A stretch of 64,000 nt of DNA from an uncultured Clostridia bacterium (GTDB lineage: Bacteria > Bacillota > Clostridia > Christensenellales > Borkfalkiaceae), in contig CAKQMB010000015.1 of assembly GCA_934254825.1 (NCBI GenBank), positions 3,663-67,662 on the forward strand. The letters run 5' to 3'. Each line of letters starts with the position of its first letter. The first letter of the stretch is position 1. Made by a program: the position numbers and the translations under genes. Under the pieces are notes generated by a model that was not told the DNA's origin, made no database searches, and was given only the letters and a program-made list of their open reading frames with translations. This document shows positions 42,729 to 52,868 of the stretch, piece by piece.

Positions 42729-43523
42729 TTATTCTTGTTTGACGTCGATTGTCGGAGGACATCCGAAAACTTTTTCGTATGCACGCAAAAACGTGTTGTA
42801 AGAAGAAAATCCGCAAAACTCGTATATGTGCGTGGGCATATTTCCCTCAGAAATAAGGGTTTTCGCAAGTAAAAGTTTTTTCTGTCTGACGTATTTCATA
42901 GGACTTATTCCGAGTTCCGATTGAAAAATATGCGAAAGATGAGATTGACAAATATAAAACTTTTTCGCAATTTGTTCCATATTATTGATATTCCTGTAAT
43001 CTTGTTGGAGATAATTGACGATCTCGGAACAAAGCGAAACCTTTCCGTCCGATTTTTTCTCGCACGGAACGTTCATAGACGTTATTCTGAAAATAATATC
43101 GTTGACTAAATTGACGATAGCCGCGGCGAGATATTTTGTGGAAAGCGTTTGAATATAGCTTTCGGTCTTTTCGAAAGAAGCCTTTATTTCGGGAATATCT
43201 TTGAAATGATAGACTTTCCCCGACGGGGCTAAATCGTCCAGCAGATCAAGTACTCCCGCTTTTGCGGGGAAATTAAGAACAAACCTTTCGTAAGGCTTAT
43301 TTGATTTCAATATCAGATAATGATAATTTGTCGGCGGAATTATAAGAAGATCCAATGGCGCGAGCGTGTATTTGAAATCTTCGATGATATAATCCGCGTC
43401 TCCCGATATAAACAGCAGAAATTCGTAAGTCGTGTGCATGTGCTGCACATAGTCCGACTTCGCGGTAGAGTCGATTTTATAGTGGCTGAAATTGAACGAG
43501 TTCTCAAAAAAATCTTTTTTCAC
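42729..43523 (-). CDS. AraC-family transcriptional regulator
   Basis: 264 aa. The N-terminal cupin-like sensing domain (YVQHMHTTYEFLLFISGDAD, LAPLDLLIIPPTNYHYLI) is followed by two helix-turn-helix units at about 165-262 (NMEQIAKKFYICQSHLSHIF, IYEFCGFSSYNTFLRAYEKV). The start is taken as GTG 43523, because AGGAG lies 7 bases upstream; the frame continues to 44057 but that part lies over the divergent glycoside hydrolase gene. It is divergent from the glycan locus and is probably its sugar-responsive activator. Confidence 0.85.
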   Translation of the reverse strand: MKKDFFENSFNFSHYKIDSTAKSDYVQHMHTTYEFLLFISGDADYIIEDFKYTLAPLDLLIIPPTNYHYLILKSNKPYERFVLNFPAKAGVLDLLDDLAPSGKVYHFKDIPEIKASFEKTESYIQTLSTKYLAAAIVNLVNDIIFRITSMNVPCEKKSDGKVSLCSEIVNYLQQDYRNINNMEQIAKKFYICQSHLSHIFQSELGISPMKYVRQKKLLLAKTLISEGNMPTHIYEFCGFSSYNTFLRAYEKVFGCPPTIDVKQE

Positions 43524-43665
43524 GGAGTTGCTCCTGTTTGCGTCCGACAAGAATACGCGTTCCGACAACGTTTTGGAATGATCCGAAATTATTCTTGGTC
43601 GGCATCGATACCGCATTATAGCATAAAACTGCAAAAAAAGCAATATTAAAATGTAATTTACGGTA

Positions 43666-43694
43666 TTTACAATTACAAGGTTATGCTTTATAAT
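43666..43694 (+). promoter_or_regulatory. Promoter of the glycan locus
   Basis: TTTACA (43666-43671) and TATAAT (43689-43694) are 17 bp apart, in the region shared with the divergent AraC gene. Confidence 0.7.
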
Positions 43695-43742
43695 ACCGAT
43701 AAGCCGTTTTGCGGGACGGACGGCGGTAAGAAGGAAAGAATG

Positions 43743-45275
43743 ATGAAAAAAATACAATGCGTCGCAACACCCGAGCTTTCGCCTTATCCGTTTTGGAGTT
43801 GGAACGAAAAGATGAATCCGACGGAATTGAAAAGACAAATCGACGAGATGAAAAAGGCGGGTTACGGCGGATTTTTTATGCATTCGAGAGTCGGTCTCGT
43901 GACGAAATATTTGTCGGACGAGTGGTTTTCGCTTATACGGGAAGCGAGCGTTTATGCGTATTCCGTCGGAATGGACGCTTATATTTACGACGAAGATATG
44001 TGGCCGTCGGGCTATGCCGGAGGGGAAGTCGTGAAAAGGCGACCCGATTTCAGACATTGCGTTCTTGCCTGCGTTACGGAAGCGCAGCTCGAACCCGAAG
44101 ACGAAATCGCGGACGTTCTTTCGGACGGGCGAAAAATAGTCGTAAGAATGTCTCGAAAAAGTTATAAACGGTTTAACGATTCGAGTTATATAGACACTTT
44201 AAATCCCGCAGCCGTCCGATTGTTTTTAGAGACGACCCACGAACTGTATCATAAAAAAGTCGGAGACTTATTCGGTAAGGAAATAAAGGGGATTTTCACC
44301 GACGAACCATGTTATAACTGTTCGCTGTACGGAGTGCCGAACGTCGTTTACTCGCCTGTACTCAGAGAAAAAATATTAAGAGAAGAAGGGTTCGATATTC
44401 TCGAAAAAGCCGCTTTGCTCTTTGAAAACAAGGGCGATTATAAAGAGGTAAGAAGAAAATATTACACGAAAGCCGGCGAGCAGTTCAGAACAAGTTATTT
44501 CGGGCAGTATTCCGAATGGTGCAAAGCTCACGGGCTTCTTTTTACGGGGCATGTCGGCAACGAAGACAGCATGCGAGGACAGATTGCGGCTCAGGGGAGC
44601 GCAATGGCGTGTTATAAATACTTCGATTACCCCGGAGTGGACAAACTTCAACGGGGATTGTGGCAATTTGCGGCGATAAAACAGCTCGATTCTGCCGCGT
44701 CGATTTTCGGGAAAAAAGTAAAATTATGCGAGTGTTTCGGCGGGATAGGTCAGGAATGCGGGATAGTCGGGAGAAAACGAATAACCGATTGGCTCGTATC
44801 TCTCGGGATAAATCTGATAAATCCGCATTTAACGCCGTATTCGTTGCGCGGAGAGAGAAAACGCGACTATCCGCCCGCGATAGGTTGGCAACAGCCGTGG
44901 TGGGGAGAAGAGGCGGTTTTCTCGGCATACACGAGAAGAATTTGCAAAATGTTTTTCGGTGCGGAAGAGGCTGGCGGACGTGTCCTTGTCGCGGAACCTC
45001 TTTTGTCCGTCGCCGCGAGATATACGCCCCTTAAAGAATACGATGAAACAGATTCGGTCGATAATCGCTTTGCCGAGTTGGTTAAAACGCTCGTAAAATC
45101 GGGCGTACCTTTCGATATCTGCGACGACGCGGTTTTGTCCGAATATGCGAAAGAGGAAAACGGGAAATTCGTTTTAGGCTCAAAAACTTACAATACGATT
45201 ATTTTGCAAAACTGCGAAAACCTTCCCGGGCGCGTTGTCGATATTTTTAACAAATGCGGATTAATCGACTTATAG
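43743..45275 (+). CDS. Large glycoside hydrolase, N-terminal half (frame-broken)
   Basis: The N-terminal catalytic part of a large glycoside hydrolase similar to GH106-like alpha-L-rhamnosidases. The opening PFWSWNEKMNPTELKRQIDE, then MKKAGYGGFFMHSRVGLV and DAYIYDEDMWPSGYAGGEV are characteristic. KGIFTDEPCYNC and FTGHVGNEDS supply likely acidic residues. There is no signal peptide, so it is cytoplasmic. The frame ends at TAG 45273 inside a dispersed repeat, and a second open frame with the expected C-terminal domains starts in the overlap. Intact homologues are about 1000 aa; the two pieces add up to that. ATG 43740 is an alternative start. Confidence 0.7.
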   Translation: MKKIQCVATPELSPYPFWSWNEKMNPTELKRQIDEMKKAGYGGFFMHSRVGLVTKYLSDEWFSLIREASVYAYSVGMDAYIYDEDMWPSGYAGGEVVKRRPDFRHCVLACVTEAQLEPEDEIADVLSDGRKIVVRMSRKSYKRFNDSSYIDTLNPAAVRLFLETTHELYHKKVGDLFGKEIKGIFTDEPCYNCSLYGVPNVVYSPVLREKILREEGFDILEKAALLFENKGDYKEVRRKYYTKAGEQFRTSYFGQYSEWCKAHGLLFTGHVGNEDSMRGQIAAQGSAMACYKYFDYPGVDKLQRGLWQFAAIKQLDSAASIFGKKVKLCECFGGIGQECGIVGRKRITDWLVSLGINLINPHLTPYSLRGERKRDYPPAIGWQQPWWGEEAVFSAYTRRICKMFFGAEEAGGRVLVAEPLLSVAARYTPLKEYDETDSVDNRFAELVKTLVKSGVPFDICDDAVLSEYAKEENGKFVLGSKTYNTIILQNCENLPGRVVDIFNKCGLIDL

Positions 45276-46672
45276 AGGGGTTTTTTGATTGTGATTGCAC
45301 GGGTGAAAAGCTCGATATGGACGATTTTGTCAAAAAATACGGTAACGGGCGCAAAATAAAAAGTGAGTACGTTAAAGACGAAAGTTTTTCCGACGGCTTC
45401 GGTTGCGGAGTTCTTGCGACCGAAATAAAAACGAAAAACGGCTTGCTGATGTTTATATGCAACACCGAAAACAGAGAAGTCGAATTTTCCGTTGCAGACT
45501 TTTCCGTTACCGAATTTTCCGTTGCGGACAAGTCTCCGTTTTGGGTGGCGGATCATACGGACGGCGTTTGTTTCCGCGGCGAAAAGCCGCAAGGCGTACT
45601 CTCGCCGTTCGGAAGCGTTACTCTGTTTTTCGGAGACGATTTGTTTTTCGGAAATAATTTAAACGAAAGGGACTACGTTCCCGTGAAAAGCAGATTTTAT
45701 TCTTCCGACGGTTGTATTTTCGGAAATGGCGGCTTTATTGCCGATTTAAAAAAAGAAAACGGATTTTCCGTTCGTTTCGGGGCGAATATGCTGCCGATAA
45801 ACGTCGTCGATTTTAAAACCGAACACGTCGATTTGAAAAACGTCGATCTGTCGGAGATAAGGCACAATTATTTCTATCCGTTAAACGACGGAGAGAATTT
45901 CGAGGTCGTTTATCGCTTTAAAGCGGAGACTGTCCCCGAAGAAGCGTTCGCTGCCATGGAAAATGCCGAAAATCTCGACGAAATAATCGTAAACGGACGG
46001 AAAATCGTCCCGAACAGAAAACGCGGAGAAGAACAGATTTTTGACGAAAACTGTTTTATAGATCAATCGTTTTTAAAGACGGATATCGCTTTTGCGTTGA
46101 AAACGGGCGATAATTATATAAAGATAAAAGGGAAAAAGGTCAACAACATCACGGGAGCGGGAATGCATAGAAGCGTAGACTCGCGCGAAAACGCGACGGA
46201 GGCGGAAACCGCGTATATAATCGGTCGGTTCGGCATTAGAAAGATAAACGGAGAAAACGTTATGGTAAAGGAAAATCCGTCCGACGCGGAGACTTACCCT
46301 TATTACAGCGGCGAAGTTGTCGCGGAAAAAACCGTTTGCATTCCGCCCGCAAAGCCAAACGAGGGCGTTTATATCTCGTTAAAAAACGGAAACTACGCCT
46401 CTGCCGAAGTTTTCGTGAACGGAAAATCGGCGGGCAAAAAGTTTGTCTTTCCCGCGTTTTTCGACGTTACGGAGTATCGCGGGCAGACGGTCGAAATAAC
46501 GGTGAAAATGAAAAACACGTTATTTTCTCTGTTCGGACCGCACGATATTTTGTCGTACGAAAAATTAAAATGGGTCGAGCCGCGCGTTTTCAACGACATC
46601 GGGCTGAAAGGAGAGGAAAAAACGGAGAAATTCGATACGGGAGAAATAGTGATAACGGTTGTCGGGCGGTGA
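45254..46672 (+). CDS. Large glycoside hydrolase, C-terminal half (frame-broken)
   Basis: The frame opens at 45251, overlaps the first half by about 22 nt and has no ribosome-binding site, so it is unlikely to be translated by itself. It carries beta-sandwich domains: FGCGVLATEIKTKNGLLMFI, GVLSPFGSVTLFFGDDLFFG, and near the end PNEGVYISLKNGNYASAEVF then FVNGKSAGKKFVFPAFFDVT, the classical galactose-binding-like fold that closes GH106-like enzymes. A -1 shift would be needed to join the halves; no slippery heptamer is present in the 45251-45272 overlap. Most likely a disrupted gene. Confidence 0.65.
   Translation: MRINRLIEGFFDCDCTGEKLDMDDFVKKYGNGRKIKSEYVKDESFSDGFGCGVLATEIKTKNGLLMFICNTENREVEFSVADFSVTEFSVADKSPFWVADHTDGVCFRGEKPQGVLSPFGSVTLFFGDDLFFGNNLNERDYVPVKSRFYSSDGCIFGNGGFIADLKKENGFSVRFGANMLPINVVDFKTEHVDLKNVDLSEIRHNYFYPLNDGENFEVVYRFKAETVPEEAFAAMENAENLDEIIVNGRKIVPNRKRGEEQIFDENCFIDQSFLKTDIAFALKTGDNYIKIKGKKVNNITGAGMHRSVDSRENATEAETAYIIGRFGIRKINGENVMVKENPSDAETYPYYSGEVVAEKTVCIPPAKPNEGVYISLKNGNYASAEVFVNGKSAGKKFVFPAFFDVTEYRGQTVEITVKMKNTLFSLFGPHDILSYEKLKWVEPRVFNDIGLKGEEKTEKFDTGEIVITVVGR
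45260..45287 (+). repeat. Dispersed repeat copy at the frame break
   Basis: ATTAATCGACTTATAGAGGG followed by GTTTTTT. Its TAG is the stop codon of the first half of the glycoside hydrolase. Confidence 0.7.
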
Positions 46673-46781
46673 AACGTCCGATACCGAATTTGCGAAGAAA
46701 AAACCGATTTGCGAAAATTTTTTTGCAGTTATTCGGCTTTAATACTGCATAAAATGCAACATACCTATGGCATTTTTGGTA

Positions 46782-46810
46782 TTTACTTTGCCTTTTCTAT
46801 GGTGTATACT
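46782..46810 (+). promoter_or_regulatory. Promoter of the giant surface-protein gene
   Basis: TTTACT (46782-46787) and TATACT (46805-46810) are 17 bp apart. A TAAGGTC/GACCTTA hairpin follows at about 46818-46838 in the leader. Confidence 0.65.
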
Positions 46811-46892
46811 TAGTGCGCTAAGGTCAAAAAACGACCTTAAATAAAAAAATGCCGACATAAAAATGCGGTAAAAAAAGGAGAAAACAGGTAAA

Positions 46893-49800
46893 ATGAAAGG
46901 GAAAAAGCAGGTATTTGCAATTTTTTCTTTAATTTGCGCTATGGTTTTCGCGTTGACGGGGTTTATAATGATAAATCATGTCACGGCGGAAGCCGCAAAA
47001 GAAGATGTTGCAATTTCCGCGGCGGAAATCGGTGAGGATTGGAGCGCAGAGGAAAGCGGTCTCGCGGTCATAGGCGCATGGGCTCTCAGCGGAACGAGGC
47101 GCGCTCTCGACGTGAGGGAAACGGACGGCGAAAAAGGCTTTACGATCAACCTCGACAAAAAGGGAATGACAAGCAGTTCCAATGCCGTGAAATTTGACAG
47201 GGAATATTATGAAGTTACTTCCGCAACGGTAAGAGTTTACGTTCATTTTTCGTCCGGATCGACTTACGAGTGGGGTAAACAAGACGCAGGCTGGCATGCT
47301 TACGGCGTTTATCTTTACGGTTTTTCGAGAGACGGAAAACCGCTTGTTTCGGGGCTTCCCGGGTTCGGTACGGGCGGATATTGCTTCGCCGAAGACGTAA
47401 CTCAGGATGAGTGGATCGATCTCGTGCTTACGGGCGACGATCTCGCCTGGCTTATAGATACCGACGGAGCTTTCAGAGGTTTTAAAGTCGGTTCGAGAAT
47501 GGACGGCAACGCCTCCGGCGAAGAAGAGAAGTTCTACACGGGTTCGCAGGCGTTCGTTTCGGTCGGTAAAATCACCGTCACTCACGGAGATTATAAAAAG
47601 ATCACGTTTGACGACGACAACGGCGGAGCTACGACGAAATACGTCGCGCCGAACGGAAAAGTCGAAAAACCGGCAGATCCCGTAAAAGAAAATTACGAAT
47701 TTATAGAATGGCGCACCGCAAACGGCGAAGCTTTCGACTTCGACAGCGAGATAACCGAAGACGTTACTTTGACGGCTGCGTATAATTTCACGGGTAATTA
47801 TACGATAACGTTCGTATCGAACGGCGGCAGTATAGTGAACGCGTTGACGGTTAAAAGCGGAACCGTCGCGACAAAACCCGACGATCCCGTCAAGAGCGGT
47901 TACGCGTTCGGTGGTTGGGCAACGAAAGACGGGGACGTTTTCGATTTCGCAACCGCGATAGAAGACAATATCACGCTTTACGCGGTGTGGAACGAAGTCG
48001 CTCCGACGGAGGCTACGTCCGTTTCGACGGCAATCATCGCGGCTACCGCGACGGACGGCTGGAACGTTTCGCAAAACACGCTCGCAAAGATAGGCGGCTG
48101 GCCGCTCAGCGGAAATCAGAGACAGCTCGAAGTTAAGGAAATCGACGGCGAATACGGCTTTACGATGAACCTTCACAACAAGACGATGACTTACAGCACG
48201 AACGCCGTTAAGTTCGAGCGCGCATACAAGGGCGTTTCGAAAATCGTCGTAAGAGCATATGCGCATTTCTCGTCGGGAGAAACTTACAATATAGGAACTC
48301 AGTCGGCAGGCTGGCACGCGTTCGGCGTATATCTTTACGGACTCGAAAAAGACGGCTCGCCCGTTGTTTCGGGCGCGGCGGGTCTCGGTACGGGCGGATA
48401 TTGCTTCGCCGAAGACGTAACTCAGGATCAGTGGATCGATATCGAAATCGAGGGCGACGACCTTCAATGGTTTATCGACGCCGACGGAACGTTCAAGGGT
48501 TTCAAAGTCGGTTGCAGAATGGACGCGAACGCGGGGCTGGACAATTTGTTTTACAGCAATTTCGCCGCGTACGTTTCTGTTTCGCAGATAACGGTCACTC
48601 ATAACAATTACGTTTCCGTCACTTTCGACGACGGAGAAAACAAAACGGTCAAAGAAGTGGTTTACGGTTCGGCGGTAGATAAAATCGCGGATCCCGTAAA
48701 AGAGGGTTACGCTCTGGAAGCGTGGCTTTCGGACGGCAAAGTATATGATTTTTCGACTCCCGTCACTTCCGATATAACGCTTGTCGCGAAGTGGAGAAAC
48801 ACGGCGACCTGCGCGGTCGAATTCGAAACCGACGGCGGAACGGAAATACCCGCACAGACGGTTAATAAAGGCGGTAACGCCGCGAAACCGACCGATCCCG
48901 AAAAACTCGGTTACGATTTTGCGGGCTGGGTCGACGCGAACGGAAACGAATTTGATTTCGATTGTTCGATAAACGAAGATACCGTAATATACGCGACATG
49001 GAAACTGTCTCCGTATACGAGATATGTGGCGACGGACGCGTCGAAAGCGGGCGAAAACTGGGGCGAAGCGCAGAGCGGACTCACGGTTATAGGCGCGTGG
49101 AAACTCGACGGTACGGCAAAGGAAATGGAAATAAAGGAAATAGCGGGGCTTAAAGGCTACACGCTTAACCTTAACAACAAAAAGATGACGTGGAGTTCGA
49201 ATGCGGTTCGTTTCGCAAACGAATACGAAAACGTCGAAAGCATAACGGTCAGAGTGTACGCCCACCTTTCCTCGGGATCGACTTACAGCTGGGGCTCGAA
49301 CTCCGGCGGGTTCTATCCTTACGGCGTATATCTTTACGGACTTGAAAAGGACGGCGCGCCCGTCGGTTCCGGCATAAGTTATTTCGGTACGGGCGGCTAT
49401 CGTTTCGCGATGGATATAACGCAGGACGAATGGATCGACCTTACGATAACGGGCGACGATCTCAAATGGTTTATCGACGCCGACGGCAAGTTCAAAGGTT
49501 TTAAAATCGGATGCAGAATGGACGTTAACCCCGGCGTTACCGAGTTGTTCTATTCCAATTACGAGGCTTATATATCGGTTGCGAGAATAACGGTAAATTA
49601 CGGAACGTATATGAACGTTACGCTCGATTATGCCGACGGAACGGCTCCCGTAACCAAAAAAGTTCTTCGCGGCGACAAACTCGTCGGAGTGGAGGAGAGA
49701 TTCCGCGAGGGCTACGCGTTTGACGGCTGGTATACCGCAAGCGGCGAAAAGTTCGATATGTCTACGGAAATATCCGAAGATATCACGCTCACCGCGCGTT

Positions 49801-51842
49801 GGACGGTAGCGGATACCGTTAAAGTCACGTTCGATACGGACGGCGCGGGCGAAATAGACTATAAAATAGTCCTTCGCGGCAGCAAGGTGGACGAACCCGA
49901 CTCGCCCGAGAAAGAAAACTTCGAGTTCCTCGGCTGGTATCTCGGCGACGATCTGTTCGATTTCGAGTCCGCGGTGGAAGACTCCGTAACGCTCGTAGCA
50001 AAATGGAGAGATAAGCGAAGCGTTATAACGGACTTCGCGGCGGGACAATACGAATTCTCCGATATGACTCTTCTCGGCGTAAACGGAACTCCCGCTTCCG
50101 CAATGGTAAGCGGACAGCACGCTAACGGAATAGCGGCTTTGAATATCGTTTCTTCGGGAACGGGATATCTTGCGGGCGAAGCCCCCGCCATTGTTCTCTA
50201 TCTCCACAGCTACGGTATGACGAGAACGAACGGACTTAAATTCAAACAGCCCGTAGACGCGAAAAGCATAGGAAAAATCATCTTCCGCGTTTACGCTCAT
50301 TTCTCAACGGGACTTACCTATAACACCGCTTTGGGCGGAGTCAGATTATTTGCGCTCGACGCGGACGGACTCACGGCGGGAGAAGGGTATATGATCCCCG
50401 CGAATATAACTCAGAACAAGTGGGTCGATCTCGAAATAACGGGCGAAGATCTTTTGAAACTTGCGAATTCCGACGGAATTATCGAAGGTTTCCAGATAGG
50501 TTGTTACGTTTTGTCGAACAACGAAACGGGCTTTATCGAAGCCACTTACGGAAGTCAGAAAGCATGGCTTTCCATTTCCGAAATCAAGGTCACTCAGAAA
50601 ATATCCGTAACGTTCGACGTCGACGGCGAAACGTGGAAAACCCGTTCGGCGTACACGGGCGATACTCTCGGACTCGAAGTTCCCGAAAAATCGGGAAAAG
50701 TGTTCGTCGGCTGGACGGATATTTCGGGCAATAATTATTCCGCGGACACCGTTCTGACGTGGGACACGAAACTTTTCGCGACGTTTAAGGACGCGGCGGA
50801 ATTTGCGGACGGCGTATATTACAACGGAAACGAAACGGGAACGCGCGGCGAAGGAGCTTATATAGAAGTAAGAAACGGAAAGGTCGATGTTTCGGATATA
50901 AAAGCTTATTCGAAAGAGACGGTATACGCGTTCGGACTTACGACGGACGGAGATCTGTACGTCTACTTTTTAAGCGGCAAATCCGCGGTTCTCAAAATCG
51001 GCAACGGCGGATATGCGCTTTCCGAGACGGTAACGGTCGAATTCTCGACGGGAATAGAGAGCGAAGATTTCTCCTATGAAGTGGTCGCGGGCAAAAAGAT
51101 AAACGCGCCGACAATATCGAGAGAAAGCTTCCGCTTCATAAGGTGGAACCTGAACGGTTCCGAGTTCGATTTCGGAACGAGTATTACGGAAAGCATTACG
51201 CTTGTCGCCGTATGGGAATACGACGAGGTGGAAGACGAACTCTATTACGCCAACGCGGCGGGAAGTTATTATTCTTCCGAAAAAGAGTCGTTTATCGAAC
51301 TCGGCAAAGATAAAGTCGTTAAGGCGGGCGGCAAAACGGGAAGTTATATAATTCTCGGTTCGGGCGTAATCGTCGTTCGTTTCGACAACGAAGCGGATAA
51401 GCTTCTTAACAAGCTCGGACAGACCGTCGAGTTTGACGGAGCGATTTTCGTAAAACTCGCCGACGAATATTATATCACGTTCGTGACGGACGGCGGAACG
51501 GAAGTCGAAACGATCGTTTTAAGCAAAAACAACGGTTATACGGCGACGGCTCCCGAAAATCCCGTCAAAGAGGGTTACGAGTTCCTGTACTGGGCGGAGC
51601 ATAACGGAGACGAGTACGTTAAATACGAATTTAACGGAAAAGTCGTAACCGAAAGCATAAACCTTTACGCTCGCTGGAAACGCGTCGATAAGGAAAGCCC
51701 CGCGCAGAGCGACGAAGAAATCTCGTCCGGAGACTCGGGATCGTCGGGCGGCGGCTGCGGCGGAGCGATCGGAGGCGGCGCGGCTGTCCTCGCAACGCTC
51801 GCGCTTGTAACGGCGTTTATCCTTAAAAAGAAAAAAGATTAA
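46893..51842 (+). CDS. Giant surface protein with repeated jelly-roll and InlB-type domains
   Basis: 1649 aa. A signal peptide occupies about 1-34. Four copies of a domain of about 180 residues, with WHAYGVYLYG, GTGGYCFAEDVTQDEWIDL and FKVGSRMDGN, start near residues 48, 386, 718 and 1047 (the last divergent). They look like beta-sandwich, carbohydrate-binding-like units. Each is followed by InlB/Flg_new-type repeats (KVEKPADPVKENYEFIEW, AAKPTDPEKLGYDFAGWVD, ENPVKEGYEFLYWAE). The end is a Gly-rich linker, a membrane helix (about 1622-1644) and KKKKD. It is therefore a cell-wall-crossing surface protein, probably binding the glycan used by the locus. No LPxTG sortase motif. Confidence 0.8.
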   Translation: MKGKKQVFAIFSLICAMVFALTGFIMINHVTAEAAKEDVAISAAEIGEDWSAEESGLAVIGAWALSGTRRALDVRETDGEKGFTINLDKKGMTSSSNAVKFDREYYEVTSATVRVYVHFSSGSTYEWGKQDAGWHAYGVYLYGFSRDGKPLVSGLPGFGTGGYCFAEDVTQDEWIDLVLTGDDLAWLIDTDGAFRGFKVGSRMDGNASGEEEKFYTGSQAFVSVGKITVTHGDYKKITFDDDNGGATTKYVAPNGKVEKPADPVKENYEFIEWRTANGEAFDFDSEITEDVTLTAAYNFTGNYTITFVSNGGSIVNALTVKSGTVATKPDDPVKSGYAFGGWATKDGDVFDFATAIEDNITLYAVWNEVAPTEATSVSTAIIAATATDGWNVSQNTLAKIGGWPLSGNQRQLEVKEIDGEYGFTMNLHNKTMTYSTNAVKFERAYKGVSKIVVRAYAHFSSGETYNIGTQSAGWHAFGVYLYGLEKDGSPVVSGAAGLGTGGYCFAEDVTQDQWIDIEIEGDDLQWFIDADGTFKGFKVGCRMDANAGLDNLFYSNFAAYVSVSQITVTHNNYVSVTFDDGENKTVKEVVYGSAVDKIADPVKEGYALEAWLSDGKVYDFSTPVTSDITLVAKWRNTATCAVEFETDGGTEIPAQTVNKGGNAAKPTDPEKLGYDFAGWVDANGNEFDFDCSINEDTVIYATWKLSPYTRYVATDASKAGENWGEAQSGLTVIGAWKLDGTAKEMEIKEIAGLKGYTLNLNNKKMTWSSNAVRFANEYENVESITVRVYAHLSSGSTYSWGSNSGGFYPYGVYLYGLEKDGAPVGSGISYFGTGGYRFAMDITQDEWIDLTITGDDLKWFIDADGKFKGFKIGCRMDVNPGVTELFYSNYEAYISVARITVNYGTYMNVTLDYADGTAPVTKKVLRGDKLVGVEERFREGYAFDGWYTASGEKFDMSTEISEDITLTARWTVADTVKVTFDTDGAGEIDYKIVLRGSKVDEPDSPEKENFEFLGWYLGDDLFDFESAVEDSVTLVAKWRDKRSVITDFAAGQYEFSDMTLLGVNGTPASAMVSGQHANGIAALNIVSSGTGYLAGEAPAIVLYLHSYGMTRTNGLKFKQPVDAKSIGKIIFRVYAHFSTGLTYNTALGGVRLFALDADGLTAGEGYMIPANITQNKWVDLEITGEDLLKLANSDGIIEGFQIGCYVLSNNETGFIEATYGSQKAWLSISEIKVTQKISVTFDVDGETWKTRSAYTGDTLGLEVPEKSGKVFVGWTDISGNNYSADTVLTWDTKLFATFKDAAEFADGVYYNGNETGTRGEGAYIEVRNGKVDVSDIKAYSKETVYAFGLTTDGDLYVYFLSGKSAVLKIGNGGYALSETVTVEFSTGIESEDFSYEVVAGKKINAPTISRESFRFIRWNLNGSEFDFGTSITESITLVAVWEYDEVEDELYYANAAGSYYSSEKESFIELGKDKVVKAGGKTGSYIILGSGVIVVRFDNEADKLLNKLGQTVEFDGAIFVKLADEYYITFVTDGGTEVETIVLSKNNGYTATAPENPVKEGYEFLYWAEHNGDEYVKYEFNGKVVTESINLYARWKRVDKESPAQSDEEISSGDSGSSGGGCGGAIGGGAAVLATLALVTAFILKKKKD

Positions 51843-51908
51843 GTTTTGGTTTAAATCAGGCAACTTCCGCCCCCGAAACTCCTCGGGGGCGGAACGAAAG
51901 GAGAAACA

Positions 51909-52856
51909 ATGCAACAGATAACGGAGCAAATCGAAATAAAAAGACCTAAAAAGAAAATTCATTTTTCGAGGGTCGCGTTTATTATTTCGTTTACGATAAT
52001 TCCGATAATAAACTTTCTCGTATTTTACGTTTACGTCAATTTCAGTTCGGTGTTGCGGGCGTTTCAGTTGACTTACGACGGAAAAGTGACGTGGACATTT
52101 GCGAATTTCACGTTGTTCTTTTCAGAATTTTCCAAGTCGTCTTCGCTTATCCGCGAAGCGTTCGTGAATACGGGTAAATCGTTCCTTATAAATGAGTGTT
52201 TGTTTTTGTCGGGGTTTTTCGTTTCGTACTTCCTTTATAAGAAAATATTCGGCTATAAAGTTCTCAGAACGTTATTTTTTCTGCCCGCGCTTGTTTCGGG
52301 AACGATAGTATCGTCGTTTTTCATAAATATCGTATCTATCGACGGACCCGTTGCGCCGCTCGTTCAGAAAATGTTCGGTCTCGATCAGATGCCGATGCTT
52401 ATAGCCGATTCGAGATACGCCAACAAAACCATTTTCGCGAATATGATATGGCTCGGAATACCGAGCAATATGCTCATCTGGGGCGGCACGTTTTCGAGAA
52501 TACCCGACAGCGTTCTGGAATCCGGCAAACTCGACGGGGTTGGTTGGCTCAGGGAAGCGTTCAATCTCATAATGCCTATGGTCTGGCCGACTTTCGCCCT
52601 TCAATTCATGCTTACGATCGCGGGCTTTTTCGCCGCTTCGGGTTCGGTCTTTTTGCTGACGCAAGGCGAACTCGGAACGATGACGATCTCCTGCTGGCTG
52701 TATTTGCAGGTGTATAACAACGTCGGAAACGTCGAGGCTTCCAACACTTATAACTATATGTCCGCTATCGGACTTCTGATGACGTCGGTTACTCTCGTTA
52801 TAGTTCTCGTTACGAGAAAGCTTACGAATATGGCGTTTAAGGACGTCGATTACTGA
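51909..52856 (+). CDS. Sugar ABC transporter permease (UgpA/MalF-type)
   Basis: 315 aa with about six membrane helices. The EAA loop ESGKLDGVGWLREAFNLIMPMV (about residues 205-226) marks a carbohydrate importer of the CUT1 family. The start follows GAAAGGAG. It precedes the partner permease by 12 bp. The locus encodes no ATPase; in Bacillota a shared MsmX-type ATPase encoded elsewhere usually serves CUT1 permeases. Confidence 0.9.
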   Translation: MQQITEQIEIKRPKKKIHFSRVAFIISFTIIPIINFLVFYVYVNFSSVLRAFQLTYDGKVTWTFANFTLFFSEFSKSSSLIREAFVNTGKSFLINECLFLSGFFVSYFLYKKIFGYKVLRTLFFLPALVSGTIVSSFFINIVSIDGPVAPLVQKMFGLDQMPMLIADSRYANKTIFANMIWLGIPSNMLIWGGTFSRIPDSVLESGKLDGVGWLREAFNLIMPMVWPTFALQFMLTIAGFFAASGSVFLLTQGELGTMTISCWLYLQVYNNVGNVEASNTYNYMSAIGLLMTSVTLVIVLVTRKLTNMAFKDVDY

Positions 52857-52868
52857 GAGGTTGCCGCT

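Noticed and set aside
43524..44057. N-terminal extension of the AraC regulator
   Set aside because: The extension runs over the divergent glycoside hydrolase gene and the promoter region; GTG 43523 has a good ribosome site and gives the normal AraC length.
46929..50300. Very long open frame (1123 codons) on the minus strand
   Set aside because: It lies antisense to the giant surface protein, has no ribosome site, signal peptide or recognisable domain, and reflects codon bias of the sense gene. The same applies to long antisense frames under leuS and the adhesin genes.
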